Of a stretch of 64,000 bases of DNA, positions 1 to 8,439 are shown piece after piece. The translations under genes were made by a program, and so were the position numbers. This stretch comes from Longitalea arenae (GTDB lineage Bacteria; Bacteroidota; Bacteroidia; Chitinophagales; Chitinophagaceae). The DNA lies in NCBI RefSeq assembly GCF_016924755.1, contig NZ_JAFFJX010000001.1, forward strand, positions 496,001-560,000. The letters are read 5' to 3'. The notes under the pieces were generated by a model. The model ran no database searches and was not told the origin of the DNA. It saw only the letters and a list, made by a program, of their open reading frames with translations. Position 1 is the first letter of the stretch. The number at the start of each line of letters is the position of its first letter.

Positions 1-605
1 AACGCACGGCCATCCTGGAATTTGACATCCGCAAGCCTAAAATTTTAAAAGGACTGGGGCTACATGAGCGAAAAGGCATTACCAATTATATAGTAGGCAG
101 CCTGGATTTGGAGGAAGTGATCCATCCGGTTCCTGATACGGATAATTTATTTGTAATTCCGTGCGGACCGGTACCGCCTAATCCGGCCGAAATGTTGTTA
201 AACGAAAAAGTGGACCAGTTGTTCACCGAGCTTAAAAAACGGTTCGATGCTATCATTATTGATACGGCGCCTGTTGGCCTGGTGAGTGATGCAATTACCC
301 TTGGGCGTTATGCTGATTCTTCAGTATACATAGTGCGCCATGGCTATACAATAAAAAAGCAGATCCAGTTGATCGATGAACTGTACCGGAATAATAAACT
401 TCCTCATTTGTCTATTATTATAAACGACATTCATACGCAGGGCGGATATGGTGGATACTATGGATATGGCGGCTACGGTTATGGTTATGGGTATGGATTT
501 GGATTGAATGATGCCAATGGAGGTTATTTTGAGAACGGAGAATCGAAAACAAGTGGCTGGCGCAAGTGGCTGGGCGGAAAAAAGACTAAAAAAGCCAAGG
601 GTTAA
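1..605 (+). CDS. BY-type tyrosine-protein kinase (Wzc/CapB-like), C-terminal part
   Basis: This is the 3' part of a gene that begins before the window; the open frame runs from base 3 and about 200 residues are visible. They match the cytoplasmic kinase domain of bacterial tyrosine kinases that control polysaccharide chain length. Visible elements are a Walker A'-like segment (ILEFDIRKPK, with Glu where many homologues have the first Asp), a PPNPAEML motif, and a Walker B segment (IIIDTAPVG). The tail at about 441-503 is a Gly/Tyr-rich run with eight tyrosines, the expected position of the autophosphorylation cluster, followed by a Lys-rich end. The Walker A P-loop and any transmembrane chain-length domain lie outside the window. 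It fits functionally with the PHP phosphatase at 41631-42374. The family call is secure; whether it is fused to a Wzz domain cannot be seen. Confidence 0.9.
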   Translation, partial: RTAILEFDIRKPKILKGLGLHERKGITNYIVGSLDLEEVIHPVPDTDNLFVIPCGPVPPNPAEMLLNEKVDQLFTELKKRFDAIIIDTAPVGLVSDAITLGRYADSSVYIVRHGYTIKKQIQLIDELYRNNKLPHLSIIINDIHTQGGYGGYYGYGGYGYGYGYGFGLNDANGGYFENGESKTSGWRKWLGGKKTKKAKG

Positions 606-640
606 CATGTTAATGACCCCATTGACTGCATTATAAAAAA

Positions 641-1651
641 ATGGCATTGATCCGGTTTGCAATTATTGGTTGTGGAAGAATAGCACAGCGCCATGCTGAG
701 CAGATCTGCAAAAGGGGCAAACTGGTAGCTGTTTGTGATGTTATTCATGAAAAAGCAAGCAGCATGGCCGAAATGTATGGCGCACGTGCCTACTATAACA
801 TAACGGACCTGCTTTTTAAGGAAAGCAACCTTGATATAATAGTTGTATGTACACCCAACGGGTTGCATGCACAGCATTCCATCCAGTCATTGCAGGCGGG
901 TTTTCACGTTTTGTGTGAAAAGCCGATGGCGTTGCATGCAAAGGATGCAGCGGAAATGATAGCTGTGGCCAGGAAGAGTGGCCGGCAATTGTTTGTTGTA
1001 AAGCAGAACAGGTACAATCCACCGGTGGTTGCTGTTAAAAAGGCACTGGATGAGAATCGATTGGGAAAGGTGTTCAGCCTGCAATTGAACTGTTTCTGGA
1101 ACCGGGATGCTTCTTATTATAAAAATTCCTGGAAAGGTACCCGGGAACTGGATGGCGGCACACTGTATACACAATTTAGTCATTTCATTGACCTGCTTTA
1201 CTGGATGATTGGAGATATTAAAGAGGTGCATGCTGTTTTGGCGAATTATGCGCACCAGCAGATCATTGAATTTGAGGATACCGGTTCGGTATTGCTTCAG
1301 TTTGAGAATGGCGCTACAGGTACGATGAATTATACGGTGAACAGCTATAGTAAGAATATGGAAGGATCGCTTACGTTGTTTGCCGAGAAAGGAACTGTAA
1401 AGATCGGTGGGCAATACCTGAATGAGTTGGAATACCAGGATATCAAGGACTATCGTATTGATAACCTACCTGCAGGTAATATAGCCAATAACTATGGCAC
1501 TTATGTAGGCTCAATGAGTAACCATGACAAGGTGTATGATAATGTACTGGACGTGTTACATGATCGTGCACCAATAACCACTCCGGCCGAAGAAGGCCTG
1601 AAAACTGTTGAAATAATAGAAAGGATATACCAGACAGCTACCCGTTTATGA
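641..1651 (+). CDS. Gfo/Idh/MocA oxidoreductase, WbpB/WlbA-like sugar dehydrogenase
   Basis: A 336-residue NAD(P)-dependent oxidoreductase. The N-terminal Rossmann fold carries a GCGRIAQRH nucleotide-binding loop (residues 10-18), the family EKP motif is at residues 93-95, and the substrate-binding half contains GGTLYTQFSHFID with the usual His/Asp pair (H181, D184). WbpB/WlbA enzymes oxidise C3 of UDP-GlcNAcA on the way to 2,3-diacetamido uronic acids. The overlap (ATGA) with a WbpD-like acetyltransferase supports that pathway. The matching UDP-GlcNAc 6-dehydrogenase (WbpA) is not in this window, and the only other unassigned aminotransferase is at 11134. Substrate is therefore inferred; the superfamily is certain. 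Confidence 0.85.
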   Translation: MALIRFAIIGCGRIAQRHAEQICKRGKLVAVCDVIHEKASSMAEMYGARAYYNITDLLFKESNLDIIVVCTPNGLHAQHSIQSLQAGFHVLCEKPMALHAKDAAEMIAVARKSGRQLFVVKQNRYNPPVVAVKKALDENRLGKVFSLQLNCFWNRDASYYKNSWKGTRELDGGTLYTQFSHFIDLLYWMIGDIKEVHAVLANYAHQQIIEFEDTGSVLLQFENGATGTMNYTVNSYSKNMEGSLTLFAEKGTVKIGGQYLNELEYQDIKDYRIDNLPAGNIANNYGTYVGSMSNHDKVYDNVLDVLHDRAPITTPAEEGLKTVEIIERIYQTATRL

Positions 1652-2109
1652 ATGAACCCGTTTTATTAAGAGCTCAATTGAGAGACGTTACCTTCGGCGC
1701 CAATGTGAAGGTAGTGGAACCGGTAAATTTATATGGATGCACGCTGAGCGATGATAGCTTTGTGGGGCCCTTTACGGAAATTCAACAAAACGTACTTATC
1801 GGGAAAAGAACACGGATACAATCTCATAGCTTTATTTGCGAAGGCGTAACAATCGGTGACGATTGCTTTATTGGCCACGGCGTTATGTTCATTAACGATC
1901 TGTTTAAGGAAGGGAGACCGGCAGGCGATAGGGCAAAATGGAAAACCACACATATTGAGAACCATGTTTCCATTGGTTCGAATGCGACCATACTGCCGGT
2001 GTTTATTTGTGAAGGAACTGTAATTGGAGCAGGAGCAGTTGTGACCAGGGACCTCACCAAAAAAGGGATTTATGCCGGCAACCCGGCGCGGCTGGTGCGT
2101 ATACTATAA
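1648..2109 (+). CDS. Left-handed beta-helix N-acetyltransferase, WbpD/WlbB-like
   Basis: A 153-residue protein made almost entirely of hexapeptide repeats (for example VTIGDDCFIGHGV, HVSIGSNATILPV, TVIGAGAVVTRD), which fold as a left-handed beta helix and use acetyl-CoA. It ends with the usual GNPARLVR motif. Length and context match WbpD/WlbB, which acetylates the 3-amino group of UDP-GlcNAc3NA. Its ATG overlaps the stop of the preceding WbpB-like gene (ATGA), so the two are almost certainly translationally coupled. Other sugar O- or N-acetyltransferases of the same fold cannot be excluded. Confidence 0.82.
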   Translation: MNEPVLLRAQLRDVTFGANVKVVEPVNLYGCTLSDDSFVGPFTEIQQNVLIGKRTRIQSHSFICEGVTIGDDCFIGHGVMFINDLFKEGRPAGDRAKWKTTHIENHVSIGSNATILPVFICEGTVIGAGAVVTRDLTKKGIYAGNPARLVRIL

Positions 2110-2143
2110 TATTTAAGCAATTAAGATAATCTGATCAGAGTAA

Positions 2144-3013
2144 ATGAGTAAGACTGCGAGTAATACCCCCCCTGAGCATTTTGATATTGTGCTGCAACCC
2201 CAAACCAGCTTTTTCAAGCTCAACCTGGCGGAAGTATGGCGATACCGGGATCTTATGTGGTTATTTGTACGCCGCGATTTTGTAGCTCAATACAAACAAA
2301 CGATCCTGGGGCCTGTATGGCATGTAATTCAACCCCTGCTTACAACCTTAATGTTCCTTTTTCTGTTTGGAAAGGTGGCAAACATTCCTACAGATGGAAT
2401 TGAACCAGTCTTATTCTACATGTCGGGAATAACCATCTGGAATTATTTCTCTGCCTGCCTTACTAATACCTCCAATACTTTTATCAGTAATGCTGCGATA
2501 TTTGGAAAGGTATATTTTCCACGCCTGGTTATACCGCTTTCGGTTGTGATCTCGAATATTGTGCGTTTTGGAATTCAATTCGGCCTGTTGCTGGTATTTA
2601 TGATCGTTTACGCTTTTAAAGGTGTTCCAATACATTTTAATTTATACTGGCTTTGTATTCCGATACTTGTTTTTGTAATGGCAGGAATCGGCCTGGGGCT
2701 GGGCATCATCATATCATCGCTTACTACGAAATATCGCGACCTATCCTTTTTACTCACTTTTGCGGTGCAATTGGGTATGTATATAACTCCGGTTGCCTAT
2801 CCGCTCTCTTACCTGGAAAAGACAAAGTACAAGTGGCTGATCGATATTAATCCCCTGACATCTATAACCGAAGCATTCCGTTTTTGCCTGTTTGGTAAAG
2901 GCACTATTGAAATGCAGGGCGTTCTTTACAGTCTGGTATTTATGGTGCTTGTAATAGGTGTGGGTACGCTGGTATTCAACAGGGTGGAAAAGAACTTTAT
3001 GGATACAGTTTAA
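2144..3013 (+). CDS. wzm: ABC polysaccharide/O-antigen exporter, permease Wzm
   Basis: A 289-residue polytopic inner-membrane protein of the ABC-2 type. The N-terminal cytoplasmic stretch has the characteristic RRDFVAQYKQTILGPVW sequence before the first membrane helix, followed by about six hydrophobic segments. It forms the channel that moves undecaprenyl-linked glycan to the periplasm together with the ATPase encoded 12 bp downstream. Length is typical for Wzm/KpsM/TagG proteins. Its presence implies that at least one glycan from this locus is exported as a finished chain. Confidence 0.92.
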   Translation: MSKTASNTPPEHFDIVLQPQTSFFKLNLAEVWRYRDLMWLFVRRDFVAQYKQTILGPVWHVIQPLLTTLMFLFLFGKVANIPTDGIEPVLFYMSGITIWNYFSACLTNTSNTFISNAAIFGKVYFPRLVIPLSVVISNIVRFGIQFGLLLVFMIVYAFKGVPIHFNLYWLCIPILVFVMAGIGLGLGIIISSLTTKYRDLSFLLTFAVQLGMYITPVAYPLSYLEKTKYKWLIDINPLTSITEAFRFCLFGKGTIEMQGVLYSLVFMVLVIGVGTLVFNRVEKNFMDTV

Positions 3014-3025
3014 ATAAATGCGCAC

Positions 3026-4339
3026 ATGAGTGATATTGTAATAAAAGTAGAGGGGCTTTCGAAACAATACCGGTTGGGGCAGATCGGGACTGGCTCTTTA
3101 GCGCATGATATTAACCGGTTATGGTATAAGCTGCGAGGCAAGGAAGATCCATATTTAAAAGTAGGTGAGGAGAACGACCGTACCAAAAAAGCTGAAAGCG
3201 ATTATGTATGGGCGTTGAGGGATGTTAATTTTGACATTAAACAAGGTGAAGTAGTAGGTATTATTGGCCGGAATGGTGCTGGTAAGTCCTCCCTGCTTAA
3301 AATATTAAGCCGCACAACCTCGCCTACAACCGGTCAAGTGAAATTAAAAGGTAGGATCGCCAGTTTACTGGAAGTGGGAACCGGTTTTCATCCCGAGTTA
3401 TCAGGGCGGGAAAATATTTTCCTGAATGGTGCTATACTCGGCATGACGAAGTCGGAGATAAAAAGCAAATTTGATGAAATAGTTGCCTTTAGCGGAGTTG
3501 AAAGGTATATCGATACCCCTGTAAAAAGATATAGCAGTGGTATGTATGTGCGGCTGGCATTTGCAGTGGCTGCGCATTTGCAATCTGAAATTTTGATTGT
3601 TGATGAAGTGTTAGCGGTAGGGGATGCTGAGTTTCAGAAGAAATGTTTGGGCAAAATGAAAGATGTGAGTACCCAGCAGGGACGTACCGTGCTCTTTGTG
3701 AGTCATAACATGGGAGCTGTTCGGGGCTTATGCACCATGGGCATATTGATGCAACATGGTAAAGTAGAGCAACAGGGGCCAGTAAACAATGTAATTGCCA
3801 AATACCTCATAAATCCGTCTGCAGTATTTAATAATATTCTCAAGGATCCGAATGATAGTATAGTTATTGAAAGTGTTGCGTTCAAGAACTCGGCTGGAGA
3901 AAGCACACAGAATTATAAAATAGGTGATGATCTGATCCTGGAAATAAATTACTTCGCAAAAGATCGTTTTGAGCAACCCTATTTCTGGATCGGTGTGGAA
4001 AGCCAGTTTGGTTCTTTGTTCGGAGCCAACATGCTGATAGATGGCAAAAGGCCGGCAGAAGTGAACGGAAAAGGAACGATCGCATGCCGATTTAAAAATC
4101 TGCCTTTAATGCCACAAACATATTCCGTATGGATAGGTGCCAGAGCCAGTGATGGCAGGACGGGGCTTACCAAAGCGAAGGAGGTTGGGTTCTTCAATAT
4201 TGTTAGCAACATCCAGGATCTGTCTGCCGCTGAAAGTGACCATGCTGAAATTCTTGCTAACGATTCTACGCCGGTGATCATAAACTATGAATGGCAAATG
4301 CCAGACGGCAAAACAATTCCAGTAAACTTATTTAATTAA
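3026..4339 (+). CDS. wzt: ABC polysaccharide/O-antigen exporter, ATPase Wzt with C-terminal carbohydrate-binding domain
   Basis: A 437-residue ATPase. Walker A is GRNGAGKSS (residues 81-89), the signature is YSSGMYVRLA (169-178) and Walker B is ILIVDEV (189-195). About 160 residues after the ATPase domain (from about 275) match the beta-sandwich domain that in some Wzt proteins recognises the modified non-reducing end of the O-antigen before export. That extension is consistent with the methyltransferases and other decorating enzymes in this locus, one of which may provide the terminal cap. It is paired with wzm immediately upstream. Confidence 0.93.
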   Translation: MSDIVIKVEGLSKQYRLGQIGTGSLAHDINRLWYKLRGKEDPYLKVGEENDRTKKAESDYVWALRDVNFDIKQGEVVGIIGRNGAGKSSLLKILSRTTSPTTGQVKLKGRIASLLEVGTGFHPELSGRENIFLNGAILGMTKSEIKSKFDEIVAFSGVERYIDTPVKRYSSGMYVRLAFAVAAHLQSEILIVDEVLAVGDAEFQKKCLGKMKDVSTQQGRTVLFVSHNMGAVRGLCTMGILMQHGKVEQQGPVNNVIAKYLINPSAVFNNILKDPNDSIVIESVAFKNSAGESTQNYKIGDDLILEINYFAKDRFEQPYFWIGVESQFGSLFGANMLIDGKRPAEVNGKGTIACRFKNLPLMPQTYSVWIGARASDGRTGLTKAKEVGFFNIVSNIQDLSAAESDHAEILANDSTPVIINYEWQMPDGKTIPVNLFN

Positions 4340-4348
4340 ATATTTAAA

Positions 4349-5362
4349 ATGTTGAATAACAAATCGGTTCTGATAACCGGGGGTACGGGGTCATTCGGAA
4401 AAGCTTTCGTAAAGACCGTTCTGGAACGTTACCCCAATATCAAAAGGCTTGTTATATTTTCCAGGGATGAGCAGAAGCAATTCCAAATGGCACAGGAATA
4501 TCCCCATGACAAATATCCTATGATCAGGTTTTTCATCGGGGATGTAAGGGATTTTGAAAGGGTGAAGCGAGCGCTTAATGGCATTGATATAGTTGTGCAT
4601 GCAGCAGCTATGAAGCATGTGCCCATTGCCGAATACAACCCAAACGAGTGTATTCGCACCAATATTACAGGTGCTGAGAACATAATACATGCGTCGCTGG
4701 AATGCGGTGTAGAAAATGTGGTAGCCCTTTCAACAGATAAGGCGGCGGCCCCTATCAATTTGTACGGCGCGACTAAACTGGTATCTGATAAATTATTTAT
4801 TGCAGCGAATAATATTCGCGGAAATCATAACATTAAATTCTCAGTTGTTCGATACGGAAATGTAATGGGTTCTAACGGTTCAGTTATTCCGTTTTTCCTG
4901 AATAAGAAAAAAACAGGCATATTACCTATTACCGACCCTGAAATGACGCGATTTAATATCTCATTGAAAGAAGGTGTGCAAATGGTGTTATTCGCATTGG
5001 AAAATGCCTGGGGTGGCGAGCTGTTTGTTCCAAAGATACCTTCCTATAGTATTATGGAAGTGGCGAAAGCAATAGGGCCGAACTGTGAGCATAAACATAT
5101 TGGTGTAAGACCCGGTGAAAAGGTGCATGAAGAAATGATCACTGCTTCTGACTCATTGTTTACCTACGATATTGGCAAATATTACGTCATACTTCCTTTT
5201 ACACACGACTGGTCGTTGGAAGAATACATTAAAAAGTTTAATGCTGTGAAAGTACCTGTAGGATTCAGGTATAATTCAGGTGAGAATACGGAGTGGCTTA
5301 CTGCTGCCCAATTGAGATCATTAATTGTTGAACACGTTGATTCAAACTTTGTAGCATCATGA
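4349..5362 (+). CDS. pseB: UDP-N-acetylglucosamine 4,6-dehydratase (inverting), PseB
   Basis: A 337-residue short-chain dehydrogenase of the FlaA1/PseB type. It has the GGTGSFGKAF NADP-binding motif (residues 11-20), the STDKA motif (D130, K131) and the YGATK catalytic pair (Y139, K143). PseB converts UDP-GlcNAc to UDP-2-acetamido-2,6-dideoxy-beta-L-arabino-hex-4-ulose, the first step of pseudaminic acid synthesis. The stop overlaps the start of pseC (ATGA). Gene order pseB-pseC-pseG-x-pseI-pseF makes the call secure. Confidence 0.96.
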   Translation: MLNNKSVLITGGTGSFGKAFVKTVLERYPNIKRLVIFSRDEQKQFQMAQEYPHDKYPMIRFFIGDVRDFERVKRALNGIDIVVHAAAMKHVPIAEYNPNECIRTNITGAENIIHASLECGVENVVALSTDKAAAPINLYGATKLVSDKLFIAANNIRGNHNIKFSVVRYGNVMGSNGSVIPFFLNKKKTGILPITDPEMTRFNISLKEGVQMVLFALENAWGGELFVPKIPSYSIMEVAKAIGPNCEHKHIGVRPGEKVHEEMITASDSLFTYDIGKYYVILPFTHDWSLEEYIKKFNAVKVPVGFRYNSGENTEWLTAAQLRSLIVEHVDSNFVAS

Positions 5363-6510
5363 AGCCAATTCCTTACGGACGGCAGCACATAACAGAAAGT
5401 GATATTGAAGCGGTTATCACCACACTGACGTCGGATTTTTTAACCCAGGGGCCAACAATCGAGGAATTTGAAAAGGCATTCGCAAAATATATAGGCTGTC
5501 AATATGCAGTCGCGGTAAGCAATGGAACAGCGGCATTACACCTGGCTGCCATGGCTATGCAGGCAGGTGAAAATACGAACGTGATCACTTCGCCTATCAC
5601 TTTTGCGGCATCGGCAAATTGCGTTAGGTATTGCGGCGGTAATGTGTTTTTTGCAGACATCGACGCCAATACGTTTTGTTTAGACATAGAGAAAGTGGAA
5701 GCGCTGATCCAGTCAAAACCGAAAGGTTTTTTCCATGGAATAATACCGGTTGACCTGGCCGGCTACCCGGTAAACCTCGAATCATTCAGGCAATTGGCCG
5801 ATCAGCATGGATTATGGATCATTGAAGATTCCTGTCATGCGCCGGGTGGATACATCGTTGATTCAAAGGGTACGAAACAATATTGTGGCAATGGGATATA
5901 CAGTGATCTTGCCATATTCTCTTTTCATCCGGTAAAACATATTGCCTGTGGTGAAGGAGGCATGATCACTACCAATAATGAAGCATTGTACAAAAAATTA
6001 CTGCTTCTTCGCACACATGGTATTACAAAAGATGCTTCGCTCATGCATGAAAATCATGGCGGCTGGTATTATGAAATGCAGGAGTTGGGTTACAATTACC
6101 GTTTGACCGATTTTCAGGCAGCCCTTGGCCTCTCACAATTAAAAAGGGCTAACGAAGGACTTGAAAAAAGAAGATCCATCGCCTCCGTATACAATGAAGC
6201 GTTTAAGAACCGGTCCTTTATTAAAGGCCAATCAGGCGTAGTGGAAGGGCATGCCTATCATTTATATGTGATACGGACGGCAAAGAGAAAAGAGTTATAT
6301 GATTTTCTCCGCGCAAGGAATATTTTCTGCCAGGTGCATTACATACCGGTACATACGCTCCCATACTATCAATCGCTGGGTTGGAAAAAAGGTGCATTCC
6401 CTGAAGCCGAGCAGTACTATCAGGAATGTTTGAGCTTACCCATGTATCCTACATTAAAGCCGGAAGAGCAGGAATTCGTAATCAACAGCGTAATTGAGTT
6501 TCATAAATAA
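5359..6510 (+). CDS. pseC: UDP-4-amino-4,6-dideoxy-N-acetyl-beta-L-altrosamine transaminase, PseC
   Basis: A 383-residue PLP-dependent aminotransferase of the DegT/DnrJ/EryC1 family, with the PseC-typical N-terminus (IPYGRQHI) and the PLP lysine K193 in FHPVKHIACGEGG. D157 in IIEDSCHAPGG is in the position that contacts the pyridine nitrogen. It aminates C4 of the PseB product using glutamate. The length is normal for PseC. The product is the amino sugar that is normally acetylated by PseH; in this locus a formyltransferase follows instead. Confidence 0.95.
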   Translation: MKPIPYGRQHITESDIEAVITTLTSDFLTQGPTIEEFEKAFAKYIGCQYAVAVSNGTAALHLAAMAMQAGENTNVITSPITFAASANCVRYCGGNVFFADIDANTFCLDIEKVEALIQSKPKGFFHGIIPVDLAGYPVNLESFRQLADQHGLWIIEDSCHAPGGYIVDSKGTKQYCGNGIYSDLAIFSFHPVKHIACGEGGMITTNNEALYKKLLLLRTHGITKDASLMHENHGGWYYEMQELGYNYRLTDFQAALGLSQLKRANEGLEKRRSIASVYNEAFKNRSFIKGQSGVVEGHAYHLYVIRTAKRKELYDFLRARNIFCQVHYIPVHTLPYYQSLGWKKGAFPEAEQYYQECLSLPMYPTLKPEEQEFVINSVIEFHK

Positions 6511-7561
6511 GTACGTGTACACTGCCTTGAAAGATAGTAACCAAATACGTGTGGTGTTCCGTGCAGATGGTAATAGCAAAACAGGTCTTGGGCATATTTT
6601 TCGTTCATTGTCAATGATTGACATGCTGAAAAACGATTTTGAATGCGTGTTCATGATTAACAAACCTGATCCATCGCTTATTCGATTAATTGAAAGTTAT
6701 TGCAAATTTGTACTGTTGAATGCGGCAACCATTGAAGAAGAGTTGAGCGTATTGGATGAAAAATTGCTCGCTAATGATATTGTAGTGACGGATGGATATC
6801 AGTTTGACGAAGTTTATCAGCAATTTCTTAAGGCAAAAGTAAGAAAGCTGGTCATGGTAGATGATATGGCAGACAAGCATTATTATGCTGACCTTATCAT
6901 CAATCATGGTGATGCCTCAGTAAAAGATAAATACCGTAAAGAAAATTACACCAAAGTTTTAGCCGGTTTTCCCTATTCGATAATCCGGAAGGAATATCTA
7001 CGTGCGGCGCAGGTTAAAAAAGTTATTACGAAGATTGATACTATTTTCATTTGCATGGGAGGCGCCGATCCATTCAATATAACGATTAAAGCCATTACCG
7101 CCTCTCTGCAATGTGATTTTATCAACCAGATAGTGGTGGTTACCGGCAGTGCTTACAGCAACAGGGATGAACTGAAAAAGACCCTCAATGCAGTTACAGA
7201 TAAGAAAATTATACACGAAGAAAATATAGCAGCAAACCGCATGGTTGAGCTGATAAACATGAGTGAAATTGCCATTACCCCTGCCAGTTCCATTGCAATG
7301 GAGATCTGTTGTGTAAAAGCAGGCTTACTGAGCGGCACTGTCATCGATAACCAGGAAGCTATACTAAAACAACTTATAAGTGCAGGTTGTTGCCTTTCTT
7401 TAGGTGATTTTAATACCGCAACTGAACGGGATATAGCTGACCACCTCATGAAGCTGAATGACCGCCATCTGGTTACTTCCCTTGTACAGAAACAGGCGGT
7501 GGCAATCGATGGCGTTTCAGGTGAAAGAATATTGAATGAATTTAAAATGCTTGTGGCCTGA
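6494..7561 (+). CDS. pseG: UDP-2,4-diacetamido-2,4,6-trideoxy-beta-L-altropyranose hydrolase, PseG
   Basis: A GT-B-fold hydrolase of up to 355 residues. The hallmark is the N-terminal loop RADGNSKTGLGHIFRSLS, matching PseG. It removes UDP to release the free trideoxy sugar for PseI. No ATG precedes the conserved start: the open frame can begin at TTG 6494 (overlapping pseC by 17 nt), GTG 6515 or TTG 6527. The 6527 start would place the RADGN motif near residue 13, which fits the family better, so the first 11 residues are doubtful. The stop overlaps the next start as TGATG. Confidence 0.93.
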   Translation: MSFINKYVYTALKDSNQIRVVFRADGNSKTGLGHIFRSLSMIDMLKNDFECVFMINKPDPSLIRLIESYCKFVLLNAATIEEELSVLDEKLLANDIVVTDGYQFDEVYQQFLKAKVRKLVMVDDMADKHYYADLIINHGDASVKDKYRKENYTKVLAGFPYSIIRKEYLRAAQVKKVITKIDTIFICMGGADPFNITIKAITASLQCDFINQIVVVTGSAYSNRDELKKTLNAVTDKKIIHEENIAANRMVELINMSEIAITPASSIAMEICCVKAGLLSGTVIDNQEAILKQLISAGCCLSLGDFNTATERDIADHLMKLNDRHLVTSLVQKQAVAIDGVSGERILNEFKMLVA

Positions 7562-8439
7562 TGGAGCTTCAGTTTGGAATATTGGCCAGTGGTAGGTTAG
7601 GGGCCATTTGTACCGAACGCTTATTGAAAACGAAGCGGATAAGTTTTGTGTTTACCGACAAATTTTCAACAGGTGTCATCGAGCTGTGTAATAAAGGAGG
7701 CATCCCTTTATTCGTGGGAAATCCCAGAAATGGTAAAGCGGCATCCTTTATTGAACAATTTAAGGTAGACGTATTACTATCCATCAACTATTTGTTTATC
7801 GTAGAAAAGGATATTATCAACCTGGCCAGGAAATATGCGATTAACCTGCACGGTTCTTTATTGCCTAAATACCGCGGGCGAACACCACATGTGTGGGCAA
7901 TAATCAATAACGAAAAAGAAACTGGAATAACGGCTCACCTGATCACTGAAGGATGTGATGAAGGAGATATTGTTTTTCAGGAGAAGATCACAATAAATGA
8001 CAGCGATACGGGCGCTACGCTGTTGGAGAAGTTCAACGAGCGGTATCCGGCGATCATTAGTAAAGTCATTGACATGATAGAAAATCATACTATCATGCCT
8101 GTAAAACAAAATAATGCCGAAGCGACTTACTTTGGCAAGCGCACGCCGTTAGATGGTGAAATAAACTGGAACTGGCAAAAGGAGCAGATCAATAACTGGG
8201 TACGCGCTCAGGCCAGGCCTTATCCCGGGGCGTTTACTTTTTATGAGAATACAAAAGTTATTATTCATAAGATTGAATACGTGAATACGGGTTTTCACCA
8301 AAACGATCAGAATGGTAAGATATTAAATGCAGACCAGCTAATCGTAAAAACTCCCAATGGAGCAGTGAGGCTTGTGGATTTTGAAAAGGAGAATCATATA
8401 ATATTTAAAATTGGCAACGTATTTCATGCAGGACATTAA
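7561..8439 (+). CDS. N10-formyltetrahydrofolate-dependent sugar N-formyltransferase in the PseH position
   Basis: A 292-residue protein of the methionyl-tRNA formyltransferase family. The catalytic Asn and His are N95 and H97 in NLHGSLLPKYRG, and the Asp is D133 in CDEGDI, so the N/H/D triad is complete. The C-terminal part resembles the small Fmt-like second domain. It is embedded in the pse cassette (TGATG overlap with pseG, about 14 nt overlap with pseI), exactly where many clusters carry the acetyltransferase PseH. I infer that it formylates the 4-amino group of the PseC product, giving a 7-N-formyl pseudaminic acid. A role on another amino sugar made by the genes at 10181-12438 is the main alternative. 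A housekeeping tRNA formyltransferase is unlikely in this setting. Confidence 0.85.
   Translation: MELQFGILASGRLGAICTERLLKTKRISFVFTDKFSTGVIELCNKGGIPLFVGNPRNGKAASFIEQFKVDVLLSINYLFIVEKDIINLARKYAINLHGSLLPKYRGRTPHVWAIINNEKETGITAHLITEGCDEGDIVFQEKITINDSDTGATLLEKFNERYPAIISKVIDMIENHTIMPVKQNNAEATYFGKRTPLDGEINWNWQKEQINNWVRAQARPYPGAFTFYENTKVIIHKIEYVNTGFHQNDQNGKILNADQLIVKTPNGAVRLVDFEKENHIIFKIGNVFHAGH

Noticed and set aside
441-503. Repeat-like run of GGN/TAY codons at the end of the kinase gene
   Set aside because: It is codon-level Gly/Tyr repetition of the phosphorylated tail, not a genomic repeat or a CRISPR.
887-1414. 175-codon open frame on the - strand
   Set aside because: Antisense shadow of the Gfo/Idh/MocA gene; no start context or recognisable domain.
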